Positions 29,167 to 38,095 of a stretch of DNA of 64,000 bases are shown here, one piece after another (positions within the stretch are counted from its first letter, which is position 1; each line of letters begins with the position of its first letter). The notes under the pieces were generated by a model. That model searched no databases and was not told the origin of the DNA. It was given only the letters and a program-made list of their open reading frames with translations. The position numbers were made by a program, and so were the translations under genes. The stretch comes from Streptacidiphilus sp. 4-A2 (GTDB lineage Bacteria; Actinomycetota; Actinomycetes; Streptomycetales; Streptomycetaceae), in NCBI GenBank assembly GCA_014284505.1, contig JAAFYY010000001.1, positions 4,092,001 through 4,156,000 on the forward strand, read 5' to 3'.

Positions 29167-30565
29167 ATGCATCCCCGCCTGGCCGACGACCTGAACCGCG
29201 CCCCGCAGCTGCTGGAGGCGGTACGGCAGCACGCGGTCGGCTTTCTCGCCGGGGTGGACCGGCGCCCGGTGCTGACGGCGGCGCCGGTGCCCGCCCGGTA
29301 CCGCTGTCGGCGCAGGGGGTGGGCCTGGAGCAGGCCCTGGCCGAGTTCGCCGAGCAGTGGGAGCCGGCCCTGTCGACCAGCGCCGGCCCGCGCTACCTCG
29401 GCTTCGTCACCGGCGGCACCACCCCGGCCGCCCTGGCCGGGACTGGCTCACCTCGACCCTGGACCAGAACTCCAACTCCTCACTGGACGGCGCCGGGCAG
29501 CAGCTGGAGCGGCAGACCGTCGGCTGGCTGCGGGAGCTCTTCGGCCTCGGCCCGGAGCACCGGGGAGCCCTGGTCAGCGGTGCCACCATGTCGAACACGG
29601 TCGGCCTGGCGATCGCCCGCGAGTGGCTCGGCGAACAGCTCGGGGTGAGCGTCGCCGACGCCGGGACGGCGGCGCTCGGCCGGGTCAGGGTGCTGTCCGG
29701 CAGCCCGCACTCCAGCATCGCCAAGGCACTGTCCATGCTGGGTCTCGGCCGCGCCGCACTGGTGCCGGTGCCGACGCTGCCCGGCCGGGAGGCGGTCGAT
29801 CCGGCCGCACTGGAACGGGCGCTGCGGGAGTCGCCGGGGCCGTGTGTGGTGGTGGCCAACGCGGGCACCGTCAACACCGTCGACTTCGACGACCTGCGCG
29901 CACTGGCCGGGCTGCGGCAACGCCATGACTTCTGGCTGCACACCGACGCGGCCTTCGGCGGTTTCGCCGCGCTGGCCCCCGAGCACGCCGCACTGGTGGC
30001 CGGCCTGGACGCGTCCGACTCGGTCTGCGTGGATCTGCACAAGTGGCTGAACGTCCCCTATGACAGCGCGGTGCAGTTCACCCGGCGGCCCGACCTCCAG
30101 GCCCGGGTCTTCCAGAACTCGGCCGCCTATCTGGGCCCGCTGGGCGAGAACCCCGACCTGGTCCACCTCACTCCGGAGAACTCCCGGCGGCTGCGCGCCC
30201 TCGCGACCTGGTTCGCGCTGCGCGCCTACGGCCGCGACGGGCACCGCGACATCGTGGAGCGCTGCGTCACGGCCGCCCGCACCCTGGGCCGGGCCGTGGC
30301 CGACACCCCCGGGCTGCGACTGCTCGCCCCGGTCCGGCTGAATGTCGTCTGCTTCACCCTGGCCGAACCCGGCTCCGCCGACGGCCCGGCCCCCGAGCGC
30401 CTGGCCGCCCTGGCCGACCGGATGTCCGCGGACGCCTTCCTCACCCCGACCCGCTACGCGGGCGTCCCGGCACTGCGGGCGGCCTTCAGCAACTGGCGCA
30501 CCGTCAATGCGGATGTGGAGCAGGTGATCCGCGCACTGCGGAACGCCGTGGCCGCCGAAGGGTGA
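29167..30565 (+). CDS. PLP-dependent decarboxylase (group II, frameshifted N-terminus)
   Basis: About 465 residues of the glutamate/aromatic-amino-acid decarboxylase family. Landmarks: FVTGGTTPAALAG, TLDQNSNSSLDGAGQQLERQ, LVSGATMSNTVGLAIARE, VANAGTVNTVDFDDL, DFWLHTDAAFGGF and the Schiff-base Lys in DLHKWLNVPYDSAVQ. Shifts near 29300 and 29440 affect only the first 90 residues. ATG 29167 is used. Substrate amino acid cannot be read off with certainty. A paralogue lies at 49120. A hairpin follows the stop. Confidence 0.88.
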
Positions 30566-30571
30566 CCGGGA

Positions 30572-30605
30572 CCGCATTCCGGTGACCGCCCGGCCCTGAA
30601 TGCGG
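30572..30605 (+). terminator. stem-loop after the decarboxylase gene
   Basis: CCGCATTC (30572-30579) pairs with GAATGCGG (30598-30605), 8-base arms and an 18-base loop, seven bases beyond the stop codon. Confidence 0.55.
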
Positions 30606-30713
30606 AACACCGCCCACGCCTTGCCTTTGCACCGCCCGGACACAGGATGATCAGGGGTTATCCACAGGAATAGGGCTTTCGGGCCCGGCTGTCGGACAAC
30701 GGTCGGGAGATAT

Positions 30714-30753
30714 TCAACAAGATGTTGACATGCCTCTCGGGCGCCCCTACCTT
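30714..30753 (+). promoter_or_regulatory. urease operon promoter with overlapping palindrome
   Basis: TCAACA-AGA-TGTTGA (30714-30728) is a perfect inverted repeat. Its right arm overlaps a TTGACA -35 hexamer (30725-30730), with TACCTT 17 bases further on (30748-30753). The transcript would begin about 80 bases before ureA. The binding protein is unknown; I see no clear GlnR or Nur consensus. Confidence 0.5.
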
Positions 30754-30843
30754 TTCCTCCAGACAGAAAAAAGTTTTCGCATCGCGGAACTGGCGGAAGC
30801 CATTGATTGGTGCAGCCGCCGGGGTGCGCGCGAGGAGGTCGCG

Positions 30844-31149
30844 ATGAATCTCTCTCCCCGGGAGATCGACAAGCTGTACGTGTATGTCGTGGCCGATCTG
30901 GCCCGCAAACGCCGCGAACGCGGTGTCAAGCTGAACTACAGCGAGGCCGTGGCCCTGATCAGCGAGGCGATCCTGGAGTCCGCCAGGGACGGCCGGACCG
31001 TCGCCGAGTGCATGGAGATCGGCCGGACGGTGGTCACCTCCGAGGACGTGATGCCCGGCGTGCGCGGCATGCTGCCGCTCATCCAGATCGAGGCCGCCTT
31101 CCTCGACGGCACCAAGCTGGTCTCCTGCCACGACCCGGTCGGTGCCTGA
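30844..31149 (+). CDS. ureA: urease subunit gamma
   Basis: A 101-residue structural subunit of nickel urease, which hydrolyses urea to ammonia and carbamate. Family sequence is complete: LSPREIDKLYVYVVADLARK, RGVKLNYSEAVALISEAILE, VMPGVRGMLPLIQIEAAFLD. ATG 30844 follows GAGGAGG; an upstream in-frame extension is not part of the family. The TGA is immediately followed by GTG of the next gene. The gene is intact. Confidence 0.97.
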   Translation: MNLSPREIDKLYVYVVADLARKRRERGVKLNYSEAVALISEAILESARDGRTVAECMEIGRTVVTSEDVMPGVRGMLPLIQIEAAFLDGTKLVSCHDPVGA

Positions 31150-32030
31150 GTGACCTCGGCGGCGACCGAACCGGGCGGGCGGACCACCGTGCTGGTCGGT
31201 GGGCACGAGAGCGCGGCCGGTCAGCACCTGCTGCCCTGGGTGGTCGGCGGACACGCGTTCCGCGCCGTGGACACCGGCCGGGCGCTCACCGAGGCGGTCG
31301 AGGAGGCCCTGGCCCGGCCCGGTCCCCCGGGGCAGCCGGTCTGTGTGGTGCCGGTGACGCTCGGCCGCGACCCGCGGCTGGTCGCCGACACCGCCCGCGG
31401 CCTCAACTGGCTGGCCGGCACCGCCGGGCCGGGCCGGATCGTGCTCACCGAGCCCTTCGGCACCGGCGAGCACCTGGTCGGCTGGCTGCGCGCGGCCGCC
31501 GCCCGTGACCCGGCCGCCGGGCCCGACTCCGCGCTGCTGATCACCGCCCCCGCGGCCGGCCCCTTCGAGGACGCCGAACTCTTCCGGATCGCCCGGCTGG
31601 TACGCCAGTTCGGACGGCACCGGTGGGTGGAGGTGGCCTTCGAGGGCGGCGACCCCGACCTCGACGAGGGCGTGGCCCGCTGCCGGAGCCTGGGCGCGCG
31701 AAGGGTGGTCACCGTACCCGCGGCCTTCGGCCCGGCCTCCCCCCGCCCGCTCCCGGGCGCGGAACCGCCGCCGGCGGACGGCGGACGGCTGCTCAGCCGC
31801 CCCGCGGCGGCGGGCGTGCTCCGGGCCCGGCTGGACGCCGCGCTGCACCGGTTCGGCCACGGGGACGACGGCATCGCCACCGGCCTGCGGGCCGAACACG
31901 GTCACGGCCACACCCACGCGCACGGCCCCGACGGCCACGACCACGGGCCCGGCCAGGGCAGCCACGGCCCCGAGAACCACCGCGCCACCGGACCGGCCCA
32001 CCGCGCCGGCACCGTCGCACATCCGAATGA
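31150..32030 (+). CDS. CbiX-like (sirohydrochlorin chelatase-type) protein with His-rich tail, inside the urease operon
   Basis: About 290 residues between ureA and ureB. The body resembles CbiX-type chelatases: TTVLVGGHESAAGQHLLPWV, VCVVPVTLGRDPRLVADTAR, ALLITAPAAGPFEDAELFRI, CRSLGARRVVTVPAAF. A tail of repeated HGH, HTHAHG and HDHG follows (about 31895-31980), a typical Ni/Co/Zn-binding composition. No stop occurs before ureB in this frame: it reads straight into it. A stop at 32028-32030 exists one base out of frame, just before a plausible ureB ribosome site, so either a sequencing indel or a true fusion is possible. I infer nickel or cobalt handling; a cobalamin role is the alternative. 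Confidence 0.7.
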
Positions 32031-32043
32031 GAGCGAGACACCC

Positions 32044-32486
32044 ATGTCAGGCGGAGCCGCCTACCTCTACGGGGAGGACCCGGTCGAGCTCAACGCCGGT
32101 CGGGCCAAGGCCCGAGTGGTGGTGAGCAACACCGGCGACCGGGCCGTCCAGGTCGGATCCCACTACCACTTCTTCGAGGTCAACCGGGCCCTGGAGTTCG
32201 ACCGCGAGCTCGCCTACGGCATGCACCTGGACCTGCCCTCCGGCACTGCCGCGCGCTTCGAGCCGGGCGACACCCGCGAGGTGGAACTGTGCGCGTACGC
32301 CGGGCACCGCCGCCTGGTCGGCTTCAGCGGCCTGGTCGACGGCGGCCTCGGCGCCAGCGACACCCGCGCCCGGGCGCTGCGCCGGGCCGCGGAACTCGGC
32401 TTCAAGGGCGCCCCGGGCCCGACCGGTCCGCTCCAGGGCGCCGAGGACCCGGGCACCACCCCACCGGCCCGGAGGGCGAGCACTGA
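32044..32486 (+). CDS. ureB: urease subunit beta (C-terminus frameshifted)
   Basis: Beta subunit of urease. The start MSGGAAYLYGEDPVELNAGR (ATG 32044, preceded by GAGAGCGAGA) leads into the diagnostic VQVGSHYHFFEVNRALEFDR, SGTAARFEPGDTREVELC and GHRRLVGFSGLVDGG. The tail of about 40 extra residues is longer than in typical UreB. A shift near 32450 is needed to reach TGA 32484-32486, which overlaps the ureC ATG. Reading upstream, the frame is open into the CbiX-like gene. Confidence 0.92.
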
Positions 32487-34210
32487 TGGCGATCATCCCC
32501 CGCAGGCAGTACACCGACCTCTTCGGCCCCACCGTCGGCGACCGCTTCCATCTGGCCGACACCAACCTGCTGGTCGAGGTCGAACGGGACTTCAACCAGG
32601 GCCACTACGGCGACGAGGCGGTCTACGGCGGCGGCAAGGCGATCCGCGACGGCATGGCCCAGGACCCGGCCGCCACCTCGCTCCAGGGCGCGCTGGACCT
32701 GGTGGTCACCAATGTGGTGGTGCTGGACCCGGTGCTCGGCGTGGTCAAGGGCGACATCGGGGTCAAGGACGGCCTGATCGCCGCCGTCGGCAAGGCCGGC
32801 AACCCCCGGCTGCAGAGCGGGGTGGATCCCAGGCTGGTGATCGGCCCGGGCACCGAGGTGGTCTCCGGCGAGCACCTGATCGCGACCCCGGGCGGCATCG
32901 ACACGCATATCCACTTCATCGCCCCGCAGCAGGCCCAGGAGGCGCTGACCAACGGCATCACCACCTTCATCGGCGGCGGCACCGGGCCCACCGACGGCAG
33001 CAACGGCACCACCTGCACCCCCGGGCCCTGGAACATCGGCCGGATGTACCAGGCCGTGGAGGAACTCCCGGTCAATGTCGGGCTGCTGGGCAAGGGCAAC
33101 GCCTCGCTGCCGCAGGCCCTGCGGGAGCAGGTCGAGGCGGGCGTCTGCGGCCTGAAGATCCATGAGGACTGGGGGGCCACCCCGGCCACCATCGACACCT
33201 CGCTGCGGGTCGCCGACGAGTACGACATCCAGGTCGCGATCCACACCGACACCCTCAACGAGAGCGGCTTCTACGAGGACACCCTCTCCGCGATCGACGG
33301 CCGCACCATCCACACCTTCCACACCGAGGGCGCGGGCGGCGGCCACGCCCCCGACATCATGCGGATCGCCGGCGAGCCCAACGTCCTTCCCTCGTCCACC
33401 AATCCGACACTGCCCTACACCGTCAACTCGGTCGACGAGCTGCTGGACATGGTGATGGTCTGCCACCACCTGAGCCACAGCATCCCCGAGGACGTCTCCT
33501 TCGCCGACTCCCGGGTCCGCGCGGAGACCATCGCCGCCGAGACGGTGCTCCACGACGAGGGCGTGATCAGCATCTTCTCCTCCGACTCACAGGCCATGGG
33601 CCGGGTCGGCGAGTCCTTCGCCCGGGCGTTCCAGACCGCGCACCACTGCAAGGAGCAGCGCGGCCGGCTGGACGGGGACAGCGAGCGCAACGACAACCAG
33701 CGGGTGCTGCGCTATCTGGCCAAGCTCACCATCAACCCGGCCATCGCCTCCGGCACCGCCGACCACATAGGCTCGCTGGAGCCCGGCAAGCTGGCCGACA
33801 TCGTGCTCTGGCCGATCAACTCCTTCGGTGCCAAGCCCAAGCTGGTGATCAAGGGCGGCCTGGTCAACTGGGCGCTGATGGGCGACCCCAACGCCTCGCT
33901 GCCGACCGCCCAGCCGGTCTACTACCGGCCCATGTACGGCGCGTCGGGCCGGGCCAGGACCGCCACCCGGGTGTCGTTCATGTCGCAGGCGGCGGTGGAC
34001 CTCGGCGTCCCGGCCCGACTCGGCCTGGACAGCCGGGTGCTGCCGGTCCGGCACTGCCGCACCGTCGGCAAGCAGCACATGGTGCGCAACAACGCGGTGC
34101 CGGTGATCGAGGTCGACCCGGAGACCTACCGGGTCACCCTGGACGGGGTCCCGGCCACCATCGAACCGGCCGCCTGGCTGCCGCTCAACCACCTCTTCTA
34201 CCTCGCATGA
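32486..34210 (+). CDS. ureC: urease subunit alpha (catalytic)
   Basis: A 574-residue amidohydrolase holding the di-nickel site. Seen: GGIDTHIHFIAPQQ (two His ligands), VCGLKIHEDWG with K224, the Lys that is carbamylated to bridge the nickels, HTDTLNESGF, FHTEGAGGGHAPD, the active-site flap MVCHHLSHSIPEDV and SSDSQAMGRVGE with the Asp ligand. The gene is intact, overlaps ureB by one base and ureF by four. The sequence (for example VERDFNQGHYGDEAVYGGG) is of the less common actinobacterial urease lineage rather than the K. aerogenes-like one. Confidence 0.97.
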   Translation: MAIIPRRQYTDLFGPTVGDRFHLADTNLLVEVERDFNQGHYGDEAVYGGGKAIRDGMAQDPAATSLQGALDLVVTNVVVLDPVLGVVKGDIGVKDGLIAAVGKAGNPRLQSGVDPRLVIGPGTEVVSGEHLIATPGGIDTHIHFIAPQQAQEALTNGITTFIGGGTGPTDGSNGTTCTPGPWNIGRMYQAVEELPVNVGLLGKGNASLPQALREQVEAGVCGLKIHEDWGATPATIDTSLRVADEYDIQVAIHTDTLNESGFYEDTLSAIDGRTIHTFHTEGAGGGHAPDIMRIAGEPNVLPSSTNPTLPYTVNSVDELLDMVMVCHHLSHSIPEDVSFADSRVRAETIAAETVLHDEGVISIFSSDSQAMGRVGESFARAFQTAHHCKEQRGRLDGDSERNDNQRVLRYLAKLTINPAIASGTADHIGSLEPGKLADIVLWPINSFGAKPKLVIKGGLVNWALMGDPNASLPTAQPVYYRPMYGASGRARTATRVSFMSQAAVDLGVPARLGLDSRVLPVRHCRTVGKQHMVRNNAVPVIEVDPETYRVTLDGVPATIEPAAWLPLNHLFYLA

Positions 34211-34986
34211 GCGGCGCACCCGCTCGCCTGAGCGGCCCACCCGCCGAAGACCGCACGCTGGACGCACTGCTGGTCAGCCTCCAGCTGTCCGACTCGGCCT
34301 TCCCCAGCGGCATGTACACCCTCTCCCACGGCCTCGAAGGGTTCGTCCAGGCCAGGGCCGTGGGCCAGGACACCATGCCGGAGCTGCTGGCCGACCTGCT
34401 GCGGCACTCGGTCGGCCCGGCCGACGCCACCGCGCTGGCGCTGGCCCACCGGGCGGTGTCGGCCGGCGACTGGGACACCCTGGTCGAGGTCGACCAGCGG
34501 CTGTACGCGAGCAAGCTCAACCGCGAGCTGCGGCAGGCGTCCGCCCGCACCGGGCGGCAGCTGCTGGACACCGCCGTACTGGCGCTGCCCGGCGCGGTCC
34601 GGGACGACAGCGACAGCGACAACAGCAGCGACAGCGGCGAAGGACCGGTGGCCCGGTATGCCGCGCTGGTCGCTGCCAAACGCTCCCCGGGCTGCCAGCC
34701 GGTGGCGGTCGGGGTGGTCCACGCGGCCAACGGCGTGCCCGCCGCGCAGGCGGTGGCCGCCGACCTGTTCGCCTTCTGCTCCAGCTTCGTCGGCGCCGCG
34801 CTGCGGCTGCGGCTGACCGACCACCGCCGGGCGCAGACCACGCTGCGCGGCCTCGCTCCGGTGATCCGGGAGGTGACCGCCGCCGCCCTCCGCCGGGAGG
34901 CGGCCGACCTGGGCGGCTGCGCGCCGATGGCGGACGTGATGTCGGGGCGCCACGAACGCGCGGAGGCACGGATGTTCGCCTCCTGA
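34207..34986 (+). CDS. ureF: urease accessory protein UreF
   Basis: A 259-residue all-helical accessory protein that, with UreD and UreG, delivers nickel to apo-urease and is thought to gate GTP hydrolysis. Family blocks: LLVSLQLSDSAFPSGMYTLS, HGLEGFVQARAV, SVGPADATALALAHRA, ADLFAFCSSFVGAALRLRL. An Asp/Ser-rich insert near residues 137-145 is unusual but in frame. ATG 34207 overlaps the ureC stop. Three 12-base repeats follow the stop. Confidence 0.92.
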   Translation: MSGAPARLSGPPAEDRTLDALLVSLQLSDSAFPSGMYTLSHGLEGFVQARAVGQDTMPELLADLLRHSVGPADATALALAHRAVSAGDWDTLVEVDQRLYASKLNRELRQASARTGRQLLDTAVLALPGAVRDDSDSDNSSDSGEGPVARYAALVAAKRSPGCQPVAVGVVHAANGVPAAQAVAADLFAFCSSFVGAALRLRLTDHRRAQTTLRGLAPVIREVTAAALRREAADLGGCAPMADVMSGRHERAEARMFAS

Positions 34987-34989
34987 CCA

Positions 34990-35025
34990 GCGCCGGGGGC
35001 AGCACCGGGGGCAGCACCGGGGGCG
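34990..35025. repeat. 12-bp tandem repeat, three copies, between ureF and ureG
   Basis: GCGCCGGGGGCA, GCACCGGGGGCA and GCACCGGGGGCG head to tail immediately after the ureF stop. The remainder of the gap carries the ureG ribosome site (GAGAGAAGG). Confidence 0.75.
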
Positions 35026-35063
35026 GGGGACACACCAGACGCACGAGAGAAGGCAGGCAGGAC

Positions 35064-35684
35064 ATGGCGGACAACGTGTTGCGCGTCGGTATCGGCGGGC
35101 CGGTCGGATCGGGCAAGACGGCGCTGATCGAGGCCGTGGTACCGGTGCTGCTGGCCAGGGGCCGGCGGCCGGCCGTGATCACCAACGACATCTACACCCA
35201 GGAGGACGCCGAGCACGTCCGGCGCAACCTCGCCGGACTGCTGGCCCCGGAGCGGGTGGTCGGCGTGGAGACCGGCGCTTGCCCGCACACCGCCGTCCGC
35301 GACGACCCGACGATGAACCTGGCCGCGGGCGCGGAGCTGCTGGAGCGGTTCCCCGATGTCGACACCCTGCTGTACGAGTCCGGCGGCGACAATCTGACGC
35401 TGACCTTCAGCCCGGTCCTGGTCGACATGTTCTTCTTCGTGCTGGACACGGCGGAGGGCGAGAAGATGCCCCGCAAGCGCGGTCCGGGCATCACCGACTC
35501 CGACGTGCTGGTGATCAACAAGGTGGACATCGCCCAGTACGTCCGCACCGACGTCAAGGTGATGGAGTCCGACGCGTACCGGGTCCGCGACGGACGCCCG
35601 GTGGTGCTCACCAACTGCCTGACCGGCGAGGGCATCGGACAGGTCGTGGAGCTGATCGAGTCCCACCGGAAGGTCCTGGCGTGA
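35064..35684 (+). CDS. ureG: urease accessory GTPase UreG
   Basis: A 206-residue SIMIBI-class GTPase that carries nickel and powers urease maturation. P-loop GGPVGSGKT (residues 11-19), the metal-binding CPH motif in VVGVETGACPHTAVRDDPTM, ESGGDNLTLTFSP, and the guanine-specificity motif VINKVDIA. The gene is intact. Its TGA overlaps a GTG for ureD (35681). Confidence 0.96.
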   Translation: MADNVLRVGIGGPVGSGKTALIEAVVPVLLARGRRPAVITNDIYTQEDAEHVRRNLAGLLAPERVVGVETGACPHTAVRDDPTMNLAAGAELLERFPDVDTLLYESGGDNLTLTFSPVLVDMFFFVLDTAEGEKMPRKRGPGITDSDVLVINKVDIAQYVRTDVKVMESDAYRVRDGRPVVLTNCLTGEGIGQVVELIESHRKVLA

Positions 35685-36629
35685 CCGTCGCCACCGTGCG
35701 GCCCGCAGCGGGCTGACCCCGCCCACTACCAGCCGCCGCGGGTGCCGCCCGAGGTGCTGCGGCACTCCGGCCGCCCGGACACCCTGGGCCCGGGCAGCCC
35801 CGGCAAGGTCGGCCTGCTGGAGCTCGGATTCGAGCAGAAGGCAGGCCGCACCGAGCTGGTGACGCACTATCAGAAATCCCCGCTGCAGATCGTCCGGCCG
35901 CTGTACTACGACCCGGCCCGGCCCGACCTGGCGGTCACCTGTCTGATGTCCACCGGCGGCGGCATCGTCCAGGCCGACCGGCTCCGCACCGATCTGCGCT
36001 TCGGCGCCGGGACCTCCGCCCTGATCACCACCCAGTCCGCGACCAGGGTGCACCGGATGGACACCGACTACGCCACCCAGCAGCTGCTGATCGAGGCCGC
36101 GCCGGACAGCTATGTCGAGTACCTGCCGGACGCCACGGTCCCCTTCGCCGGCTCCCGCTTCTACCAGCGCACCGTGATCACCGCCGCCGAGTCGGCCACC
36201 GTCCTGGCCGCGGAGACGGTCATCGGCGGGCGGCTGGCGCACGGCGAACGCAACGCCTACCAGGTGTTCGCCACCGACCTGGAGTGGCGCCGGCCGGACG
36301 GGCAGCTGCTGGCCCTGGACACCGTGCGGCTGGAACCCGGCGCCGGCGGCGTCGACGGGCCCGCGGTGCTGGCCGGGCACGGCCTGATGGCCACCTTCTA
36401 CGCGGTCACGCCGCTCGCCCCGGCGGCCGAGGTCGCCGACACCCTGCACGCGGCCCTGGCCGGGCAGGGGCCGGCCTACGGGGTGAGTGTGCTGCCGTAC
36501 GAGGCCGGGGCCTGGCTCCGGATCCTCGGCGACGACTCCCCCGCCGTCACCGCGGCGCTCCGCCGCGCCTGGGACGCCGTCCGCAGGCTGCTGATCGGCG
36601 TGCCCGCCCCGGCGCTGCGCAAGTCCTGA
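35681..36629 (+). CDS. ureD: urease accessory protein UreD (frameshift in the first codons)
   Basis: UreD/UreH scaffold that binds apo-urease and the UreF-UreG complex during nickel insertion. Recognised by LGPGSPGKVGLLELGFEQKA, THYQKSPLQIVRPLYYDP, TGGGIVQADRLRTDLRFGAG, ALITTQSATRVHRMDTDYA and YLPDATVPFAGSRFYQRT. From about 35715 it is intact. The GTG at 35681 overlapping ureG gives VTVATVRPAAG and then needs one shift near 35710 to join. The end is ALRKS. It is the last urease gene; amt follows after a repeat array. Confidence 0.93.
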
Positions 36630-36640
36630 CCAGCGCCGCC

Positions 36641-36708
36641 CGCACCCACCCGACGCCCCCGCCCACCCGACGCCCGCACCTAACCGACGCCCGCACCTAA
36701 CCGACGAG
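36641..36708. repeat. 17-bp tandem repeat, four copies, in front of the first amt gene
   Basis: Units CGCACCCACCCGACGCC, a diverged second copy, CGCACCTAACCGACGCC and CGCACCTAACCGACGAG fill the gap between the ureD stop and the amt ribosome site (GAGGAGAGA at 36704-36712). Confidence 0.8.
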
Positions 36709-36721
36709 GAGAGATCCCCGA

Positions 36722-38095
36722 ATGCCACACGCTCTCGATACAGGCAACACCGCCTGGCTCATGGCGAGCACCGCGATGGTGCTGCTGATGACGCCCGGGC
36801 TGGCCTTCTTCTACGGCGGCATGGTCAAGACCAAACACGTCCTGGTCATGCTCAAGATGAGCTTTGTCTGCCTGGCCATCGTCACCCTGCTGTGGGTGGC
36901 CATCGGCTACAGCCTCGCGTTCGGCACGGACGTCGGCGGCTGGGGCCTGATCGGCAGCCCGTCCGACTGGTTCATGCACGACATCGGGATGACCAGCCTG
37001 CACGGCTCCATCCCCACCGTCATCTTCTCCTGCTTCCAGATGGCCTTCGCCATCATCACCGTCGCCCTGATCAGCGGCTCCATCGCCGGCCGGGCCACCA
37101 TGCGCGGCTGGCTGTGGTTCGTCGTCGCCTGGACGCTGTTCGTCTATGTGCCGATGGCGCACTGGGTGTTCGACCCCAGCGGCTGGGTCTCCGCCCACCT
37201 GGGCGCGCTGGACTTCGCCGGCGGGCTGCCGGTCGAGCTGAACTCCGGCGCGGCCGGACTGGCGGTGGCGATCGTGGTCCGCAAGCGCCGGGACTTCGAG
37301 CGGGAGACCATCCGGCCGCACAACCTGCCGCTGGTGGTGGTCGGCCTGGCGCTGCTGTGGTTCGGCTGGTTCGGCTTCAACGCCGGCTCCGCATTGCAGG
37401 ACGGCGGCACCGCCCCGATGGCCTTCCTCAACACCCAGCTCGCCGCCTGCGGCGCGATGGTCGGCTGGCCGCTGATCGAGAAGTGGCGGCTCGGCCACGT
37501 GGAGATGCTGGGCGTGGCCTCGGCGGCCGTGGCCGGTATGGTCGCGATCACCCCGGCCTGCGGCGAGGTCTCCCCGATCGGGGCGCTGACCATCGGCTTT
37601 GTGGCCGGCGTGGTCTGCGCGTTCGCCATCAACCTGAAGTACCGGATGCGCTACGACGACACTTTGGACGTCGTCGGCGTGCACGGCTGGGGCGGCATCG
37701 TCGGCGTGCTGGCCATCGGTCTGTTCGCCACCACCCAGATGAGCGGCAAGAAAGGCCTGTTCTACGGCGGCGGCGTCGACCTGCTGTGGCGCCAGGCCGT
37801 GGCCGTGATCGCCTGCGGCGCCTTCTCCTTCGGGATGACCTGGCTGATCGCCAAGGCCGTCGAGAAGACCGTCGGCTTCCGCGCCGCCGAGGAGTACGAG
37901 GACGTCCCCGGTCAGGAGGAGGAGCAGGCGTACGACGACGAGACCATCGCCGAGATCCGCCGCCGGCTGGTGGAGACCCGGGTCCCGGTCGCCGCCGGTT
38001 CGGTCGGGGCCGCACCCGTGCGGCAGTCCTCCGCCGACGCCGAACTGCTGGCGGAGATCCGGCTGGTGCTGGAGCGACGGGAGCAGGAGAAGTGA
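36722..38095 (+). CDS. amt: ammonium transporter, Amt family (first of a tandem pair)
   Basis: A 457-residue, 11-helix ammonium channel. Signatures: GNTAWLMASTAMVLLMTPGL, FFYGGMVKTKHVLVML, SGAAGLAVAIVVRKRRDF, FGWFGFNAGSAL, and DVVGVHGWGGIVG carrying one of the pore twin His; the other is in PMAHWVF. The C-terminal region (EYEDVPGQEEEQAYDDE and on to residue 457) is a long acidic cytosolic extension. It lies 92 bases after ureD. The stop overlaps the GTG of the next Amt. No glnK is present here. Confidence 0.94.
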   Translation: MPHALDTGNTAWLMASTAMVLLMTPGLAFFYGGMVKTKHVLVMLKMSFVCLAIVTLLWVAIGYSLAFGTDVGGWGLIGSPSDWFMHDIGMTSLHGSIPTVIFSCFQMAFAIITVALISGSIAGRATMRGWLWFVVAWTLFVYVPMAHWVFDPSGWVSAHLGALDFAGGLPVELNSGAAGLAVAIVVRKRRDFERETIRPHNLPLVVVGLALLWFGWFGFNAGSALQDGGTAPMAFLNTQLAACGAMVGWPLIEKWRLGHVEMLGVASAAVAGMVAITPACGEVSPIGALTIGFVAGVVCAFAINLKYRMRYDDTLDVVGVHGWGGIVGVLAIGLFATTQMSGKKGLFYGGGVDLLWRQAVAVIACGAFSFGMTWLIAKAVEKTVGFRAAEEYEDVPGQEEEQAYDDETIAEIRRRLVETRVPVAAGSVGAAPVRQSSADAELLAEIRLVLERREQEK

